Shown: positions 62,327 to 64,000 of the stretch, piece by piece | Layout: every line of letters begins with the position of its first letter | How positions within the stretch are numbered: position 1 is the first letter of the stretch | The notes under the pieces: model-generated | Databases searched by the model: none | What the model was told of the DNA's origin: nothing | What the model saw: only the letters and a program-made list of their open reading frames with translations | Source of the DNA: CAMCXE01 sp046347475 | Lineage (GTDB): Bacteria > Pseudomonadota > Gammaproteobacteria > Pseudomonadales > Cellvibrionaceae | NCBI GenBank assembly: GCA_046347475.1 | Contig: JAXMGD010000001.1 | Location: forward strand, 682,001 to 746,000 | DNA: 64,000 bases | Direction of reading: 5' to 3' | Program-made: the position numbers and the translations under genes

Positions 62327-63193
62327 TTAGCCAGCAGTGGCTTCTGTTTCAGTAGTGGTGTCGTCACCTTTTACTGGTTTAACAGGAGTTACAGGCTTAA
62401 CAGGCTTAACAGGTTTCTCACCGCTCACTGGCTTAACAGGAGGAGTAGGCAGAGTGGGCTTGGTGCCTTCTACTGGCTTAACAGGAGGAGTAGGCAGAGT
62501 TGGCTTGGTACCTTCTACTGGTTTAACAGGAGGAGTAACAGGCTTAACAGGAGGCGTTACTGGCTTAACGGGTGGAGTAGGAGGAGTAACAGGCTTAACG
62601 CAGCGAGCAGCTTCGCGGGCAGCGCGAGCAGCTGCTTCGGCAGCTTCACGGGCGGCTTTTTCAGCTTCGTGAGCAGCTTTGGCGGCTTCGGCTTTAGCTT
62701 TTAACTCAGCTAAAGCAGCTTTTTGCTCAGCAGTTAATACCGCGTCAATAGCGGCTTGAGCGGCTTCGCGTGCATCGGCATAGGCTTCGGTGAATTCTTC
62801 TTCGCTCACATCACCTTTTTTAGGCAACTTAGCGCGGATTTCCATCAACGCAGTTTCAATGGCTTCTTTCTGCTCATCAGTCAGTTTCAGAGCATCGCCC
62901 ACAGGTGCGCCCATACCGCCAAAGCCTTCGTGCAGAACAGCTTTAACAGGCTTAACCATAGCAGGAGGAGTAGGCAGAGCCATACCTGAAGAGCTGCTGG
63001 AGCTAGAAGAAACAGCGCCTGAAGACGAGCTGCTGGAAGCACACAGTTTGCCGCCTGAGCTAGAAGAGGTGCTGGAAGAAGAGGAAGAAGAGCTGCTAGA
63101 AGAAGAGCTAACTTCGTCAGCGGCGTAGGCGCTGATGGCGCTGGTCAGTGCAAAGGCGCTGGTCAAAACCAAGATTTTTTTCAATTGTTTCAT
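62327..63193 (-). CDS. Periplasmic poly-Ser LTxxQ (Spy/CpxP-like) protein with PVKPVT repeats
   Basis: The 288-residue protein has a Sec signal peptide (SAYA) and serine blocks at about 29-75 broken by GGKLCA and GAV. A helical region with two LTxxQ motifs follows (LTDEQKEAIETALMEI and LTAEQKAAL), as in the Spy/CpxP chaperone family. A long Ala/Glu/Lys/Arg helix occupies about 150-200. The C-terminus carries PVKPVTP and PVEGTKPTLPTP repeats at about 203-275. At DNA level this tail has near-exact 45-bp repeats around 62425-62514. Unlike most poly-Ser proteins here it is not a lipoprotein. A cell-wall-spanning or periplasmic scaffold role is possible. Confidence 0.75.
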   Translation of the reverse strand: MKQLKKILVLTSAFALTSAISAYAADEVSSSSSSSSSSSSSTSSSSGGKLCASSSSSSGAVSSSSSSSSGMALPTPPAMVKPVKAVLHEGFGGMGAPVGDALKLTDEQKEAIETALMEIRAKLPKKGDVSEEEFTEAYADAREAAQAAIDAVLTAEQKAALAELKAKAEAAKAAHEAEKAAREAAEAAARAAREAARCVKPVTPPTPPVKPVTPPVKPVTPPVKPVEGTKPTLPTPPVKPVEGTKPTLPTPPVKPVSGEKPVKPVKPVTPVKPVKGDDTTTETEATAG

Positions 63194-63925
63194 GCTGGAT
63201 TGCTCCGGTTTTATGGTTGTATGTTAAGTGATGTGCCATATATGGGTTAATCACACCCATATATAAACACAAATTTATTAAGAAGAAATGACCGATGTGC
63301 GGGAATGAGCGCGCAGTTGCACCTATTTTGTGAAGTGGCAGGCAAAACGGATCTTTTAATCGGATAAATCCCTAGGGTTGCCTAGAGCAGAGGCTGGTGA
63401 AGTACGGAAGTTGGCGCCCAGGCGCGCTGAACCCGGCGGCGCATAGGGCTCTATAGGGCGCACTGAATGTATCGCTCAACCAAGTGTTCGCCACGGGTAT
63501 ATGTAGTCGCTAAAAAACGGAGGGCAGTGCAAAAGTTCGCGAAGGGAGGGGGTATCAAGCTAGGGGGCGTTCGCCCTCGCCTGTCGAAGAGTGATTCGGC
63601 AGGCTCACCTAAGGGAAATTATGCGTGCCTCTGCAATGGCGTGTGTGCCTCTGCAATTGGGCTTGTCTCTGCAATCGCGCCTGTCTCTGCAATTGCGGAG
63701 CGACGCGATCTGCAAAACCTATTGGCATTGGATTGGGGGGCAACCTCATTGAGTGAAAGGAGTAGACCTGTATTCCGCGCCTATTCTTATCCTCACGCCA
63801 AGCGCCTATTTAACTGCTACTGGCGTGACTCCATCTCCTGCATCCATGCGTTGTCCCAGCGGGAGAGGGAGCTCAAAAACGAGTCTCCGGGGTTAGTACA
63901 CACAGTCCCCTCTCCCACTGGGAGG
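63194..63925. other. Right-hand intergenic region with tandem repeats
   Basis: I see no convincing gene. The open frame at 63467-63937 has no ribosome-binding site or recognisable domain, and runs into the family A end. At about 63624-63697 a unit of roughly 19 bases containing CTCTGCAAT occurs four times with changes. Confidence 0.5.
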
Positions 63926-64000
63926 CAATGTCATTAAGTTAAGGATTTTGAGCTGTTTTGTGGGCCTATTCTTACTCTCACCCCAACCCTCTCCCAGAGG
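63926..64000 (+). mobile_element. Family A MITE-like element, left end, cut by window edge
   Basis: It starts CAATGTCATTAAGTTAAGG followed by ATTTTG, the same as copy 1 at 23033. The right end lies outside the window. A CCCTCTCCC-type half palindrome is near 63984-64000. Confidence 0.75.

Noticed and set aside
63467..63937. Open frame of 156 codons at the right end
   Set aside because: It has no ribosome-binding site, no recognisable domain, covers tandem CTCTGCAAT repeats and runs into the end of a family A element.

Overview
The window looks like a chromosomal segment of a polysaccharide-degrading gammaproteobacterium of the Cellvibrio type. This is inferred from sequence style, not from a database match. 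Ten of about forty genes encode exported proteins with long poly-serine linkers, most of them lipoproteins. There is a xylan-degradation locus (GH10, GH43, CE1), a complete pqqABCDE operon, a divergent fpr/finR pair and a type IV pilus-like chemosensory cluster. No rRNA, tRNA, CRISPR array or prophage was recognised.

Layout. 1-1390: IS30-type transposase gene with a one-base insertion near its 5' end, followed by a very strong hairpin. 1546-8488: xylan locus with a triple-CBM GH10 xylanase lipoprotein and a GH43 lipoprotein (both minus strand), and a divergent CE1-like esterase lipoprotein. 8863-17156: a YkgJ-like cysteine cluster protein, a poly-Ser lipoprotein with a Cu/Zn-superoxide-dismutase-like domain, and two tandem paralogous poly-Ser lipoproteins of unknown function. 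17832-21748: a poly-Ser haem lipoprotein of the DUF1587/1595/1592/1588/1585 class with an apparent xylan-binding insert, plus its Tat-exported DUF1552 partner. 21964-29145: an Ada-like methyltransferase, a propeller-like protein, two small unknowns and a large M6-type metallopeptidase. 29421-33258: pqqE, D, C, B and the 23-codon pqqA, with REP-like palindromes inserted inside the operon. 33376-40839: an MFS exporter, a poly-Ser lipoprotein with two NTF2-like domains, fpr/finR and an orphan hypX. 41544-49846: an MHYT membrane sensor divergent from a five-gene chemosensory cluster. 50041-63193: a poly-Ser CBM2-like haem protein, three glycosyltransferases, ydiJ, moaE, a DUF6502/DUF5666 pair and a poly-Ser LTxxQ protein.

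How the genes may work together. The GH10, GH43 and CE1 proteins can together cut the xylan backbone and remove side groups while tethered to the outer membrane by lipid anchors and flexible serine linkers. Two further poly-Ser proteins (17832-20435 and 50041-52029) combine CxxCH haem motifs with apparent carbohydrate-binding folds. They are the best candidates for something new: surface redox proteins that could feed electrons to oxidative polysaccharide cleavage. This is inference.

The intergenic regions are rich in small mobile or palindromic elements. A MITE-like family (CAATGTCATTAAGTTAAGG ends) has four members, three of them with both ends visible and apparent 10-bp target duplications. 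A palindromic element of about 130 bp is present five times. A REP family (CCCTCCCC) lies inside the pqq operon, and a 140-bp CCGGAGG palindrome is also present. Start codons were chosen by ribosome-binding-site spacing where possible. All family assignments come from reading the protein sequences by eye.
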